Origin: Oscillospiraceae bacterium HV4-5-C5C
Lineage (GTDB): Bacteria; Bacillota; Clostridia; Saccharofermentanales; Fastidiosipilaceae
Assembly: GCA_012034405.1 (NCBI GenBank)
Contig: JAAVLZ010000002.1
Coordinates: forward strand, 62,001 to 126,000
Direction of reading: 5' to 3'
DNA: 64,000 bases
The notes below the pieces were generated by a model. That model was not told the DNA's origin. It worked only from the letters and a program-made list of their open reading frames with translations, and did not search any database. The stretch's first letter is position 1, and each line of letters opens with the position of its first letter. Below are positions 11,109-20,723 of the stretch, in pieces. Position numbers and translations under genes: made by a program.

Positions 11109-11140
11109 CAGTGACGAAAACAATAAAGTGAGGTAGGAAA

Positions 11141-12145
11141 ATGAAATTAAAAAAAGTAATGGGAAACGCTATGGCCGTAACCTTGATGTTGGCTTCGCTG
11201 ACTGCCTGCAGTACCTCTGGAACTGCTGCAACCAGCACTACTACTGGCGGCACAACTACCGCAGCTGCGACCACTACTGATGTCGCCACGACCACCGCAG
11301 CTACGACTGCTGAAACCAGCGCAAGCTCCGCCGCAGTTACGTCGGTTGCGGCTACAACTATCAGTAATTTATCCGACAGTATTACCGGTTCAGGATCTTC
11401 CGCTTTGCTCCCCCTGGCCCAGGATGCAGCGGAGGCCTTTAAAACTCAATATCCGGATATATCAGTAACCTTGAATGCAGGAGGCTCTGGTACCGGCTTG
11501 AAGCAGGTTTCGGATGGTTCCGTTGATATTGGCAACTCTGATGTCGCGGCGGAAGATAAACTGGATGCGGACAAAGCGGCAGAACTGGTTGATCATAAAG
11601 TAGCTGTTGTTACGATGGCAGCGATTGTGAATAATGAGCTGAGCGATTCAGTCAAGAATCTGACTAAACAGCAATTAATCGATATCTTTACAGGAAAGAT
11701 TACAAACTGGAATGAAGTGGGCGGACCTGACCAGGCGGTCTTACTGGTTACCCGTCCAGACACCTCCGGTACCCGGGCACTGTTTACTGAATACGCGCTC
11801 GATGGCAATCAGGAAAGTTCAGATGCATCCTATCTGGAAACCGATAACTCCGGTGAACTCCTGGAGACCGTTAAATCTAATCCAGGTGCTATTGGTTACC
11901 TGGCCCTATCTTATCTGGTTAATAACCAGGATGTCAGCACAGTGGCCATAGACGGAGTGGAGCCTACCCTTGAAAATACCTATAATGGCAGCTATCCGGT
12001 CTGGGGTTATGAGCATATGTATACAAAGGGAGAACCCTCGGAAACTGTAAAAGCATTTATTGACTTTATCCTATCTGACACCTATGCCAGCCGGATTGAG
12101 GCTCAAGGCTATGGCGTCACCGCCAAGATGACCGTGAGCCGTTAG
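11141..12145 (+). CDS. pstS: Phosphate ABC transporter substrate-binding lipoprotein PstS
   Basis: A 334-residue high-affinity phosphate-binding lipoprotein. The signal peptide ends in a lipobox (LTACS, Cys about 23). A Thr/Ala/Ser-rich linker runs to about residue 80. The PstS motifs GSGSSALLPLAQ, NAGGSGTGLKQV, VDIGNSDVA and RPDTSGTRALF then contact phosphate. The ribosome site is GAGGTAGG. It is first in a tight pstS-pstC-pstA unit (13-base gap to pstC). The PBP-like domain is complete. Confidence 0.94.
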   Translation: MKLKKVMGNAMAVTLMLASLTACSTSGTAATSTTTGGTTTAAATTTDVATTTAATTAETSASSAAVTSVAATTISNLSDSITGSGSSALLPLAQDAAEAFKTQYPDISVTLNAGGSGTGLKQVSDGSVDIGNSDVAAEDKLDADKAAELVDHKVAVVTMAAIVNNELSDSVKNLTKQQLIDIFTGKITNWNEVGGPDQAVLLVTRPDTSGTRALFTEYALDGNQESSDASYLETDNSGELLETVKSNPGAIGYLALSYLVNNQDVSTVAIDGVEPTLENTYNGSYPVWGYEHMYTKGEPSETVKAFIDFILSDTYASRIEAQGYGVTAKMTVSR

Positions 12146-12158
12146 GCGGCAGTCATCC

Positions 12159-13073
12159 ATGAAACATGTGAGCATGTTCCGTAAAGAATACGCCGGACGG
12201 GTATTAGTATCTATTTGCGGTGTTCTGATGATACTGATAACCCTGTCCATCGGCGCATTCTTGGTATATAAGGGATCAGCCACCTTTACCGTCTTTGGTC
12301 ACAGCTTAGGCGACTTTTTCCTTTCCGCCGATTTCAATCCCAGTGACTCTGCCAGCGGGCCGGCCGGCACGGTCGGGGCCGCCATCTTTATTGCAGGCTC
12401 GCTTTTGACCTGCGGGCTGGCCTTGCTGATCGCAACACCTTTCAGTCTTGCAGCTGCTATTTTTATGAGCAGCATTTCACCAAGGCTTGGACAGACATAC
12501 CTGCGTCCGGCGATTGAGATTTTTGTCGGCATCCCGTCTATCGTTTACGGGTGGACGGGCCTGACTGTCCTAAGTCCGTTCATCAGGGATTTGTTTCATC
12601 TGCCCTATGGCAACACGGTCTTTACGGCCTCGCTGGTTTTAGCTCTGATGATTTTTCCCACGATTACCAGTGTAGCTGCTGATAGTCTGGCTGCAGTACC
12701 GGTATCTTATCAGCAGGCGGCCTATGCGCTGGGCTCTACTCGCTGGCAGCTGATCTGGCGGGTTATGCTGCCGGCTGCGGGCCCGGGGATCGGCACCGGG
12801 ATGATACTGGGACTGACCCGAGCTTTTGGCGAAGCGCTGGCTGTGTCTATGGTCATCGGCAAAACCCGCGCCTTCCCCAAAAATCTCTTCAGTTCAACCA
12901 GTACCCTGACATCTGTCATCGCATCGAATATGGGCAATACCTTTGACGGGACTGAATATAACAGCGCGCTCTGGACGATGGCCCTGCTGCTTTTATTGAT
13001 CTCGCTGTTCTTTATCATTTTGACCCATCTGCTGGCCAGACAGGGCGGAGGAGGCAAACATGGACCATCGTAA
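12159..13073 (+). CDS. pstC: Phosphate ABC transporter permease PstC
   Basis: A 304-residue membrane subunit with about six helices. The permease motif is seen in AAYALGSTRWQLIWRVMLPAAGPGIGTG and ALTRAFGEALAVSMVIG-like sequence, and FVGIPSIVYGWTGL is typical of PstC. It begins 13 bases after pstS and overlaps pstA by 14 bases. With PstA it forms the channel for phosphate; an ATPase must be supplied from elsewhere. Confidence 0.93.
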   Translation: MKHVSMFRKEYAGRVLVSICGVLMILITLSIGAFLVYKGSATFTVFGHSLGDFFLSADFNPSDSASGPAGTVGAAIFIAGSLLTCGLALLIATPFSLAAAIFMSSISPRLGQTYLRPAIEIFVGIPSIVYGWTGLTVLSPFIRDLFHLPYGNTVFTASLVLALMIFPTITSVAADSLAAVPVSYQQAAYALGSTRWQLIWRVMLPAAGPGIGTGMILGLTRAFGEALAVSMVIGKTRAFPKNLFSSTSTLTSVIASNMGNTFDGTEYNSALWTMALLLLLISLFFIILTHLLARQGGGGKHGPS

Positions 13074-13935
13074 ACATAATCAACGCCTGGACCGATTTAT
13101 GACGGGTCTGTTTTATGGCGTGGCGGCAGCCCTGGTGCTGCTGCTGGTGGTATTCGCCGCGTATGTCATCCTAAAAGGCTTTGGGGGTCTGACACCGGAG
13201 ATGCTCACGTTCAGCAGCAAGGGTGTGATGAACCAGCTATTTAACACGATCTATCTGGTTTTCCTTTCTTTGCTGATCAGTGCACCGCTGGGCATCCTGG
13301 CTGGCGTCTATCTGACGCAATACGCTAAGGCAGGGAAGCTCAGCAGCTTGGTTCAAATGAGCATTGAAACCCTGTCCTCGTTGCCTTCCATTGTGGTTGG
13401 GCTGTTTGGTTATTTGGTTTTTATCCTGATGACCGGCCAGAAATGGAATCTCCTGGCCGGAGCGCTGGCGGTTTCTATCCTGTGCCTGCCGCTGATCACC
13501 AGTACGACTGTAGACGCGCTGAGCGCTTTGCCGGTATCCTATCTGCATGGCAGTATGGGCTTAGGTGCGACCCGCTGGCAGACCATCCGGCGGGTGCTGC
13601 TGCCAGCAGGCCGGCCCCGCATCCTGACCGGCTTGATTTTAGCGGCTGGCAGAGGCTTTGGTGAAGCCGCCGCGCTTTTATATACGGCTGGAATGAGTAC
13701 GGATATTAATTGGTCTAATTGGAACCTCGCTTCGCCCACCTGCCCGCTGAACCCGTTTCGACCGGGAGAAACACTGTCGCTGCATATCTGGGCGGCATTT
13801 ACTGAATCAACTGCTTCTGATGCCCGGGCCATCGGCAATTTTTCCGCGGCTCTCCTGCTGCTGCTGGTTTTAGTCTTTAACCTCAGTGTCCGGCAGATCT
13901 CCCGGCACTTTCATCTTGACGCTAAAAATAGATAA
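13060..13935 (+). CDS. pstA: Phosphate ABC transporter permease PstA
   Basis: A 291-residue membrane subunit paired with PstC. The motifs ETLSSLPSIVVGLFGYL and GLGATRWQTIRRVLLPAGRPRILTG are the PstA-type coupling region. The C-terminal part has the family's AFTEST-like loop and last helix. It overlaps pstC and has its own ribosome site (GGAGGAGG). The next gene lies on the opposite strand, so the usual pstB and phoU do not follow. Confidence 0.93.
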   Translation: MDHRKHNQRLDRFMTGLFYGVAAALVLLLVVFAAYVILKGFGGLTPEMLTFSSKGVMNQLFNTIYLVFLSLLISAPLGILAGVYLTQYAKAGKLSSLVQMSIETLSSLPSIVVGLFGYLVFILMTGQKWNLLAGALAVSILCLPLITSTTVDALSALPVSYLHGSMGLGATRWQTIRRVLLPAGRPRILTGLILAAGRGFGEAAALLYTAGMSTDINWSNWNLASPTCPLNPFRPGETLSLHIWAAFTESTASDARAIGNFSAALLLLLVLVFNLSVRQISRHFHLDAKNR

Positions 13936-13939
13936 AACA

Positions 13940-13964
13940 GACCGCTCCCCCTCAAGGAAGCGGC
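13940..13964. terminator. Possible bidirectional terminator between pstA and the MetE-like gene
   Basis: GACCGCTCCCC and GGAAGCGGCC pair imperfectly around CTCAA, between convergent genes. T/A tracts are weak on both sides, so this is tentative. Confidence 0.35.
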
Positions 13965-14025
13965 CTGCCCGGGTCAGGTATTATTAATCGGCTGTCTATC
14001 TTGTGCTGAGTAGATCTTTACTTTG

Positions 14026-15186
14026 TTACTCGCCCCAGTAACTCAGAGCCAAGCGCTGGCCTTGATCGATCTTGGCCCACTGTTCAGCCTCAGTCAGTGA
14101 ATTTCCGCAGTCGCAGGAGGCAAAGCCACATTGATGAGACAGGAGCAGGCGGTCCTTACCCAGAATTGCAGCTGCCTGGTCCAGCATCCGCAGGACTCGT
14201 TGCTCATCATCTAATTCTCTGGTTTTTGATGACAGCAAGCCCAGCACGATTTCCGTATCCGGCCGCGCTTGAAAAACCTTAAGCGCCTCCAGTGAGCCGG
14301 CCCGCTCGTCATCCCATTCCAGGAAAAAGCGATCATACTTCAGCTGCTTCAAAAACAGATTGGCAATCTTGACATAAGATCCACCGCCCATATTGCGGGA
14401 ATCATAGTTTCCGCGGCAGTTATGTGTCCACATTTTCAGTCCCAGACTGTGACCAAAATCAATCACCTGATTATTGATATCAATAAATTCCGCAGCCATG
14501 GCGTTAACCGCTTCGTGATCAATACTTTCACCGGTGAAGGGCGAATTGGGATTATCATCTGCAAAAATCTGCCACAGGCAATCATCAAATTGCAGGATCC
14601 GGCCACCAGCCGCAGCGTAATCGGTCACAAACTCTTTATAGGCCTGAACAAGACCCTGTTTCAGCTCAGTTGTGCTGGCATAGACCGCGTCCGGCGCGCC
14701 GATATTGTCTGACCAGGATAACTCACCAAAAATATGAGATGGTGAGGGAACGCAAAGCTTGGTATCATGTCCCTGGGCCAGCGCTTGCAGGCGTTGATAA
14801 ATCTTAATGAAATGGTGGTTTTTACCACTCAGCGGCGCAGTGATTTTCAGTCCGATATCGCGGCGGGTTTCATACTTGGATACCCCATCCAGATCTCTGA
14901 AAAAGTAGCCGTGTTCCGCAATATAGCGTTCAATCCCTTTAAAGCCCCAGACAAAATCCAGGTGCCATAGAGATTTGGAGAATTCACCGTCTGTAAGGAC
15001 GGTCAGTCCGTGCTCAAGTTGTTCCTGGACCACGACCGCAGTCGCGGCAGCTTCACAGGCTTCATAGCCAGGAAATTCATCATAAAATGGATACTGAATA
15101 TCTTCGCGGTGCTCGATCTGCTCTTTATATACCAGCAGATCTGCCGGCCGCAGCAGACTACCAACGGTTTGAAAACGTTTGCTCAT
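14026..15186 (-). CDS. Cobalamin-independent methionine synthase-like methyltransferase (MetE C-terminal/YxjG type)
   Basis: A 386-residue protein of the COG0620 family, equal to the catalytic C-terminal half of MetE. The start carries the family's GSLLRP motif (residues 9-14), then LTDGEFSKS, QFDDCLWQ, WTHNCRGN (zinc His/Cys) and, near the C-terminus, HQCGFASCDCG with the zinc cysteine. It probably transfers a methyl group to homocysteine or a related thiol, but YxjG/YxjH-type proteins are only partly characterised. The ribosome site is AGAGG before ATG 15186. No S-box is visible upstream. It is convergent with pstA. Confidence 0.85.
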   Translation of the reverse strand: MSKRFQTVGSLLRPADLLVYKEQIEHREDIQYPFYDEFPGYEACEAAATAVVVQEQLEHGLTVLTDGEFSKSLWHLDFVWGFKGIERYIAEHGYFFRDLDGVSKYETRRDIGLKITAPLSGKNHHFIKIYQRLQALAQGHDTKLCVPSPSHIFGELSWSDNIGAPDAVYASTTELKQGLVQAYKEFVTDYAAAGGRILQFDDCLWQIFADDNPNSPFTGESIDHEAVNAMAAEFIDINNQVIDFGHSLGLKMWTHNCRGNYDSRNMGGGSYVKIANLFLKQLKYDRFFLEWDDERAGSLEALKVFQARPDTEIVLGLLSSKTRELDDEQRVLRMLDQAAAILGKDRLLLSHQCGFASCDCGNSLTEAEQWAKIDQGQRLALSYWGE

Positions 15187-15419
15187 GGATCGTACCTCTT
15201 TTCTTTACTGCTATGCCTGCATTTTAGCATGAATCAAAGTTCAACTGCTAATTTGAAATCGGTATAGTATGGTATAGGATACACCTATATGCGAGCAGGA
15301 TTTCCGGAGATAACAAATCTGTGAAACGAACAAATAATCAGTTCATGTGTTAATTAACACTGACCGCCGACCGCCTGTTGACTAGACTGAAAACAAACAG
15401 CGCTGCAGGAGGTGGCAAG

Positions 15420-16607
15420 ATGAGAAAACAGGTAAAGCAGAATGTCAGTTGGGTGGGCTACCTTGATTGGGAATTGGATCGCTTTCATGGAGATGACTAC
15501 TCAATTCATAATGGATCAAGTCAAAATGCTTATCTGATTGAAGAGGAAAAGACGGTGCTGATTGATACCGTCTGGACGCCGCATCGTTTTGATTTTGTAG
15601 AGAACCTGAAACAGGAAATCGATTTACAGCAGATTGACTATATTATTGCCAACCACGGCGAATGTGATCATTCCGGCTCCTTGACTGCTTTGATGGCTGA
15701 GATCCCGGATACGCCGATTTACTGCACCGCTAATGCGGTAAAAAGTATTGAAGGGCAGTATGGACATCAGGGTTGGAACTTTAAGGTTGTGAAGACCGGT
15801 GACAGTCTGGATATCGGTCACGGCAAACAGCTGATCTTTGTAGAAATGAAAATGCTGCACTGGCCAGACTCTATGGCTACGTTTTTGACTGGTGATAATA
15901 TCCTGTTCTCGAATGATGCCTTTGGCCAGCATTTTGCTGTTGGGGAGCTCTTTAATGATCAAGCGGATCAGTGCCTGCTGAACAAAGAAGCCATGAAGTA
16001 TTTTGCTAATATTCTGAATCCCTTTGCACTGTTTGTCAGCAAAAAGCTGACAGAGATCCAAGGGTTTAATCTTACTATTGATATGATCGCGCCGTCTCAC
16101 GGCGCCATCTGGCGGCAGGACCCCTTGCAGATCGTTAACAAATACGCTCTATGGGCCAATGCCTACCAGGAAGATCAGGTAACGATTGTATATGACACCA
16201 TGTGGGAGGGGACAGCTGCGATCGCTCACCAATTGGCGGCAGAATTGGCTGTACAAAGTCCTGAAACCGTGGTTAAGGTATTCAGTATCGCTAAAACCGA
16301 CAAAAATGAAATTATGACTGAAGTGTTTAAATCCAAAGCTATAGCGGTCGGCTCGCCGACGGTGGGCAACAGTATCCTGTCCAGTGTAGCAGGCTGGCTG
16401 GAATTTTTACAGCAGTTAAAGTTTAAGCAAAAAAAGGCTGCAGCCTTTGGCTGCTATGGCTGGAGCGGTGAATCAGTCCACCTGCTGCAACAAAAACTGA
16501 CCGAGGCTGGCTTTACGGTCATAGAGGACAGCGTCCGGGCAGCTTGGCGTCCGGCTGCCGCTGATCTGGCTTCTCTGCCGCAAATGGCAGCTCATTTGCT
16601 GGCTTGA
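15420..16607 (+). CDS. fprA: A-type flavodiiron protein (FprA)
   Basis: A 395-residue O2/NO-reducing flavodiiron protein. The N-terminal metallo-beta-lactamase domain has the complete diiron ligand set: His79, Glu81, Asp83 and His84 (NHGECDHSG), His147 (MLHWPDS), Asp166 (SNDAFG) and His227 (SHGAIW). The C-terminal flavodoxin domain (about 255-395) binds FMN. The ATG at 15420 with AGGAGGTGG is preferred to the in-frame TTG at 15378. The family detoxifies O2 or NO to water or N2O in anaerobes, taking electrons from rubredoxin, which is not nearby. Monocistronic. Confidence 0.93.
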   Translation: MRKQVKQNVSWVGYLDWELDRFHGDDYSIHNGSSQNAYLIEEEKTVLIDTVWTPHRFDFVENLKQEIDLQQIDYIIANHGECDHSGSLTALMAEIPDTPIYCTANAVKSIEGQYGHQGWNFKVVKTGDSLDIGHGKQLIFVEMKMLHWPDSMATFLTGDNILFSNDAFGQHFAVGELFNDQADQCLLNKEAMKYFANILNPFALFVSKKLTEIQGFNLTIDMIAPSHGAIWRQDPLQIVNKYALWANAYQEDQVTIVYDTMWEGTAAIAHQLAAELAVQSPETVVKVFSIAKTDKNEIMTEVFKSKAIAVGSPTVGNSILSSVAGWLEFLQQLKFKQKKAAAFGCYGWSGESVHLLQQKLTEAGFTVIEDSVRAAWRPAAADLASLPQMAAHLLA

Positions 16608-16644
16608 CTTCTATGCAGACGCAGAACCACGTTCGCTGACGTCA

Positions 16645-16685
16645 GCGCGGTAGCTGCCGCGGCTTTAGCCGGGCAGCTACCGCGC
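16645..16685. terminator. Long perfect hairpin between convergent genes
   Basis: A perfect 14-base stem (GCGCGGTAGCTGCC with GGCAGCTACCGCGC) encloses a smaller CGGC-TTTA-GCCG hairpin. It sits between fprA (plus) and bceB (minus) and probably ends both transcripts, although neither side has a long T tract. Confidence 0.6.
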
Positions 16686-16694
16686 CGCAGGCGT

Positions 16695-18755
16695 TCAGGC
16701 TTTGGTGTTTTTGCTGACAATATGATAGTAGACATGAGAGGTGACCCGGTAAATCAGGGCGTAGAATAAGGTGAACAGGACAAAGCAAAGCAACGCTACA
16801 CTCACAAACAGGCGGTGGTTGGACAGGCCAAACAGGAGTAATAGCTTCTGAAGCATGGGAAAGGCGAAGGCCAGATGCAGGCCAGCTGCCAGCAGCGGAA
16901 GCAGGAAGACGGTCAAAATCTGCGAGTTGATGCTTTGCCGGATATCCTGGGTGGTCATACCAATCTTTTGCATGATGGCAAAGCGGGATTGATCCTCATA
17001 ACCTTCTGATAGCTGTTTATAGTACATGATCAGAACGGTTGCCAGAATAAACACCAGAGCCAGTAAGGCCGCCATAAACAGCAGACCGCTGTAGGTGCTG
17101 TAATAATAGCTTCTTTCTTCCGAGACCGCATTAACAGACAGGCTGTACAAGCGGCCCTCAGATTGTGCTGTCAATGTATCCAGTTTTCCCTGCCAGTAAG
17201 AGAGCTGCTGGCTTTCCGCAATTGCTGAATCACTCCCTTTCAGGTCAAAAGCATAGTTCCAGGAAAGGTAGAGGTTGGACTGTTGCGCGTCATTCAGGCT
17301 TTGCTGTAGCCGGGTTAACAGGCTTGCGTAGTCCGAAACCACTAAAACAAGTTCTGGGGTGTAACCGGCAGCTTCAGTGATAATCTCAACCTCAGCCAAA
17401 CTGTCGGCGGTGGAAAGACGTTGGTTAATCTGCAGCGTAACCGCATCATTGATAGTCAAACTGTCTGCCGCGTAAGTCAGACGGTTGGCGTAAAGCAGCG
17501 CTTGTCCGGGAGCCAGATCAAGGCTCGAACCGCTGATCTGATTATAGTCTTGCTGCGGCAGGATGATGACACTGATCAGATCACTGGTTGGCACTACCGG
17601 ATCTTCCTCCTCAGCAATTCTGACCTGATCGCCGCTGACCTGGCCGATCATATAAGCATACTGATACGACAGCAGATTTTGAGCACTGAGTTGAGTCTGA
17701 TCCGGCGCGATCAACAACTGCTGCTGGAGCGTCTCCCAATAGCTATCATCAGCCGGCAGTGGCTGACTGATTTTAGCGCTGACTGAAAGCTCCCGCGGAA
17801 AGCGAGTTCTGAGGATATCTTCTGTACCAGCGTACAGACAAACTGTGGTTGAAAGCATAACCAGTACCATCGTGCAAAGAATCGCGATAGAGGCCAGACC
17901 AGCCCCATTGCGCTTCATTCGGTAAGCCATGGAAGACAGTGAAACAAAGTGCTGCTTCTGATAATAGAAACGCTTGTTTTTCTGTAATTGCCGGCAGGCG
18001 GTCACCGAACCGGCAATAAACAGCAGATAAGTCGCAGCAATGACTAAAATCACTGCTAAAAAGAACCAGAACAGGGCCGCGATTGGATCTTTAATGCTTA
18101 GGGCAATAGAATAAGCGGTCACCAGGAGAAGTACCCCTGCCAGAGCCAGGACCCAATTTCCTCTCGGCGGTTTTTCCCCGGTGGCCTGGCTATGCAGCAG
18201 CTCAATCGGGTTGCTGCGCCAGATCTGCAGCAGACTTTGCAGCAATATCAGTGCGAAGATCAGCATAAAGACGACCACACTGTTGAGTAATGCGGGTAAG
18301 TCAATCGACAGGGAGAAAGACACCGCTGATTTTACCAGCCGCAGCAAGATTAATTCGGCCAGTTTAGATAGCAGAATACCGCCTAGACTTCCTGATATCA
18401 GGCTAACCGTAGCCATAATCAGGGTTTCCCAAATCAGGATGCGGGCCAGGCTGCGTTTATCCATCCCCAGAATATTGTACAGCCCAAATTCCGTTTTACG
18501 GCGCCGCAGCAAAAAGGAGTGGGTGTAAAACAAAAAAATGGCTGAAAAGAAAGCCAAAATGATCGAACCAAAGTTCATGATGCTGGAAAGCTCGCTGCCA
18601 CCGCGCAGAACTCGGATGAAGGCGCTATGGGCCAGATAACTCAGGATATAAAATATGAGCACCATCCCGCTGGCTGCCAGAATAAAGGGAAGATAAAGCT
18701 GGCGGTTCTTTTTCATGCTGTCGACTGCAAGCCGGGGATAAAAAGCCGTTTTCAT
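16695..18755 (-). CDS. bceB: Bce-type ABC permease (peptide antibiotic resistance/sensing)
   Basis: A 686-residue FtsX-like permease of the BceB group. The topology is typical: helices near the start, then four to five more by about residue 300, a large extracellular domain (about 310-560) that senses peptide antibiotics or their lipid-II complexes, and three C-terminal helices. FLLRRRKTEFGLYNILGMDKRS (about 83-104) is a hallmark of the family. It starts with a TAATG overlap to bceA. Together they relieve cell-wall antibiotics and act as sensor for the BceS kinase encoded upstream. Confidence 0.9.
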   Translation of the reverse strand: MKTAFYPRLAVDSMKKNRQLYLPFILAASGMVLIFYILSYLAHSAFIRVLRGGSELSSIMNFGSIILAFFSAIFLFYTHSFLLRRRKTEFGLYNILGMDKRSLARILIWETLIMATVSLISGSLGGILLSKLAELILLRLVKSAVSFSLSIDLPALLNSVVVFMLIFALILLQSLLQIWRSNPIELLHSQATGEKPPRGNWVLALAGVLLLVTAYSIALSIKDPIAALFWFFLAVILVIAATYLLFIAGSVTACRQLQKNKRFYYQKQHFVSLSSMAYRMKRNGAGLASIAILCTMVLVMLSTTVCLYAGTEDILRTRFPRELSVSAKISQPLPADDSYWETLQQQLLIAPDQTQLSAQNLLSYQYAYMIGQVSGDQVRIAEEEDPVVPTSDLISVIILPQQDYNQISGSSLDLAPGQALLYANRLTYAADSLTINDAVTLQINQRLSTADSLAEVEIITEAAGYTPELVLVVSDYASLLTRLQQSLNDAQQSNLYLSWNYAFDLKGSDSAIAESQQLSYWQGKLDTLTAQSEGRLYSLSVNAVSEERSYYYSTYSGLLFMAALLALVFILATVLIMYYKQLSEGYEDQSRFAIMQKIGMTTQDIRQSINSQILTVFLLPLLAAGLHLAFAFPMLQKLLLLFGLSNHRLFVSVALLCFVLFTLFYALIYRVTSHVYYHIVSKNTKA

Positions 18756-19516
18756 TAGCGGGCCTCCCCGGTGGTCAGCAGGGTGAGTGAATCAGAAATC
18801 TTTTGATAAAACTGCTCATCATCGCATAATCCACGGTAGAGCTGATGGAAAATAACGCCATCCTTAATAAACAGGACCCGGCCAGACCGGCTGGCTGCCT
18901 TAACTGAATGAGTCACCATCAGGATGGTCTGTCCCTGATGGTTGATCTGGTTAAACAAGGACAGCAGTTCATCGGTTGCTCTTGAATCCAGGGCTCCGGT
19001 CGGCTCGTCAGCCAGGATCAGGCGCGGTCCGGTAATCAATGCCCGGGCTACCGCTGCCCGCTGCTTTTGTCCGCCAGAAACTTCATAAGGATATTTATTG
19101 AGTAGCTGACTGATCCCTAACTGTTCTGTTAAGGGCTGTAGCCGGCTGTGCATGGCGGCATAGCTTTTACCCGCCAGCACCAACGGCAGATAAATGTTAT
19201 CCTCCAGCGTAAACGTATCTAAAAGATTAAAATCCTGAAAGACAAAGCCCAGATGGTCTCGCCTGAAAGCAGCCAGATCCTTCTCCTTAATCTGCCCCAT
19301 ATCCTGACCCTCCAGCAATACCTGGCCGCTGGTGGGCTGATCCAGACCAGCCAGGATATTAAGCAGGGTGGTTTTACCAGAGCCAGATTCACCCATGACT
19401 GCCACATATTCGCCAGCTTCAACCTTGAAGTCTACCTGCTTCAGGGCCTGAACCTGATTAGCGCCCAAGCGGTTAGCGTATACTTTTTTAAGCGTTCTGA
19501 CCTCTAGAATATCCAT
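18755..19516 (-). CDS. bceA: Bce-type ABC ATPase
   Basis: A 253-residue ATPase with Walker [11 protein letters not shown]-loop [11 protein letters not shown], signature [15 protein letters not shown], Walker [14 protein letters not shown] and H-loop VTHSV. The [16 protein letters not shown] run is typical of BceA/SalX. The ribosome site is GAAAGGAT before ATG 19516. Its stop overlaps the bceB start. The 166-base upstream gap carries a BceR-type operator, so bceAB is likely induced separately from bceRS. Confidence 0.93.
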   Translation of the reverse strand: MDILEVRTLKKVYANRLGANQVQALKQVDFKVEAGEYVAVMGESGSGKTTLLNILAGLDQPTSGQVLLEGQDMGQIKEKDLAAFRRDHLGFVFQDFNLLDTFTLEDNIYLPLVLAGKSYAAMHSRLQPLTEQLGISQLLNKYPYEVSGGQKQRAAVARALITGPRLILADEPTGALDSRATDELLSLFNQINHQGQTILMVTHSVKAASRSGRVLFIKDGVIFHQLYRGLCDDEQFYQKISDSLTLLTTGEAR

Positions 19517-19621
19517 GACCTATCCTTTCTGAACTGAAGGCATTTGTACTGAGCTGAGTCTATTTTAGAAGCTGACAATGGCGGAGACCATAATTGGGGC
19601 TTACAGTCCGGCAGCTAATCC

Positions 19622-19635
19622 TTACATTTATGTCA
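19622..19635 (-). promoter_or_regulatory. BceR-type operator upstream of bceAB
   Basis: Read on the minus strand the site is TGACATAAATGTAA, an exact fit to the published BceR-like consensus TNACA-N4-TGTAA. It lies 106 bases before the bceA start, in the only gap of the module. This is the expected position for a response-regulator site. Confidence 0.7.
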
Positions 19636-19682
19636 GATGCGAGTATGAAAGGCTGGTAGTTGCTGCCAGCCACAGCTCAGCC

Positions 19683-20723
19683 TTACTCCAGGCGGGCCGG
19701 CTGACGGGCCATAAATACACGAAAAATACTGCCTTGGCCGGGCGTAGAGCTGGCCTCCAGCCGATAACCCAGATTATGGCAGATGCGCCGGCATAAATAG
19801 AGACCAATTCCGCTGGCCTGATCATCCTGGCGCCCATTGCGGCCAGTGTAGCCTTTGTCAAAAATCCGGGGTAGATCCTCCGGCAGGATACCTATACCAC
19901 TATCCTGAACGCAGAGGGTTTCCGGTGCTTCCAGATACAGCGAAATACAGCCTGAACGGGTGTATTTAAGGGCATTCGTCAGGAGCTGTTCAATCACAAA
20001 GGCCAGCCATTTTTCATCGGTCAGCAGCCGCAGACCGGTCGGCTGAAAATCAAGGCTGAGCCCCCGCCGGATAAATTCCCCTGACAGATGCCGCAGTACG
20101 CTGCGGATAATTGTATCCAGCTGACAGTTGCGAAACAGGTAATCACTGTCAGGACTGTCCAGACGGATGTAGACTAAAACCATTTCCACATACTGCTCGA
20201 TATGCAGTAAATCGGCCTGAAGCGCGCGGGATTCTGCGCTGTCCGCCTGCTGCAATTTGAGATGCATGGCCGCAATGGGTGTTTTAATCTGATGCGCCCA
20301 GGTACCATAATAATCCAGCATTTCCTGATATTGCTGCCGTTGTCGCGCTGCCTGCCTGCGCTGTTGTTGCTGCAACCGGATTAAAGTCGCCTGATAGTCG
20401 GCTTCTGCCGGACCCTGGGGCGATGGAAGGGCAGACATATCAGTGGTCAGTTCGGGCTTGAACTTTATGAGCAGCAGATGCTGTTGCCAGGACTGATGGA
20501 GATCGAGCAGCAATAGAATGATACCGGTTACGGAGGACAGCAGCAGCGGATATAAAACAGCTGCGGCCGGCAGCTGATACAGGAAAAAAAACAGACCGAA
20601 AATCCCGCAGCTGCTGACCCAGAAGCCAAGCGAGCGGCGGTGCTGCCGGAGGTATTGTCTGAAGAACCGTCCAAAGCTCCGGGTGCCCCCCGCTGCTGGC
20701 ACCACCTGGTCCGGTATATTCAT
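19683..20723 (-). CDS. bceS: BceS-like intramembrane-sensing histidine kinase
   Basis: A 346-residue kinase. Two helices (about 32-50 and 54-74) are joined by an extremely short loop, so it has no external sensor domain, as in BceS-type kinases that take their signal from BceAB. The phospho-acceptor His is in WAHQIKTPIAAMHL (about 141). The N box is EQLLTNALKYT, G1 is VQDSGIGI and G2 is ASGIGLYLCRRI. The start overlaps the regulator's stop by four bases (ATGA). Confidence 0.9.
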   Translation of the reverse strand: MNIPDQVVPAAGGTRSFGRFFRQYLRQHRRSLGFWVSSCGIFGLFFFLYQLPAAAVLYPLLLSSVTGIILLLLDLHQSWQQHLLLIKFKPELTTDMSALPSPQGPAEADYQATLIRLQQQQRRQAARQRQQYQEMLDYYGTWAHQIKTPIAAMHLKLQQADSAESRALQADLLHIEQYVEMVLVYIRLDSPDSDYLFRNCQLDTIIRSVLRHLSGEFIRRGLSLDFQPTGLRLLTDEKWLAFVIEQLLTNALKYTRSGCISLYLEAPETLCVQDSGIGILPEDLPRIFDKGYTGRNGRQDDQASGIGLYLCRRICHNLGYRLEASSTPGQGSIFRVFMARQPARLE

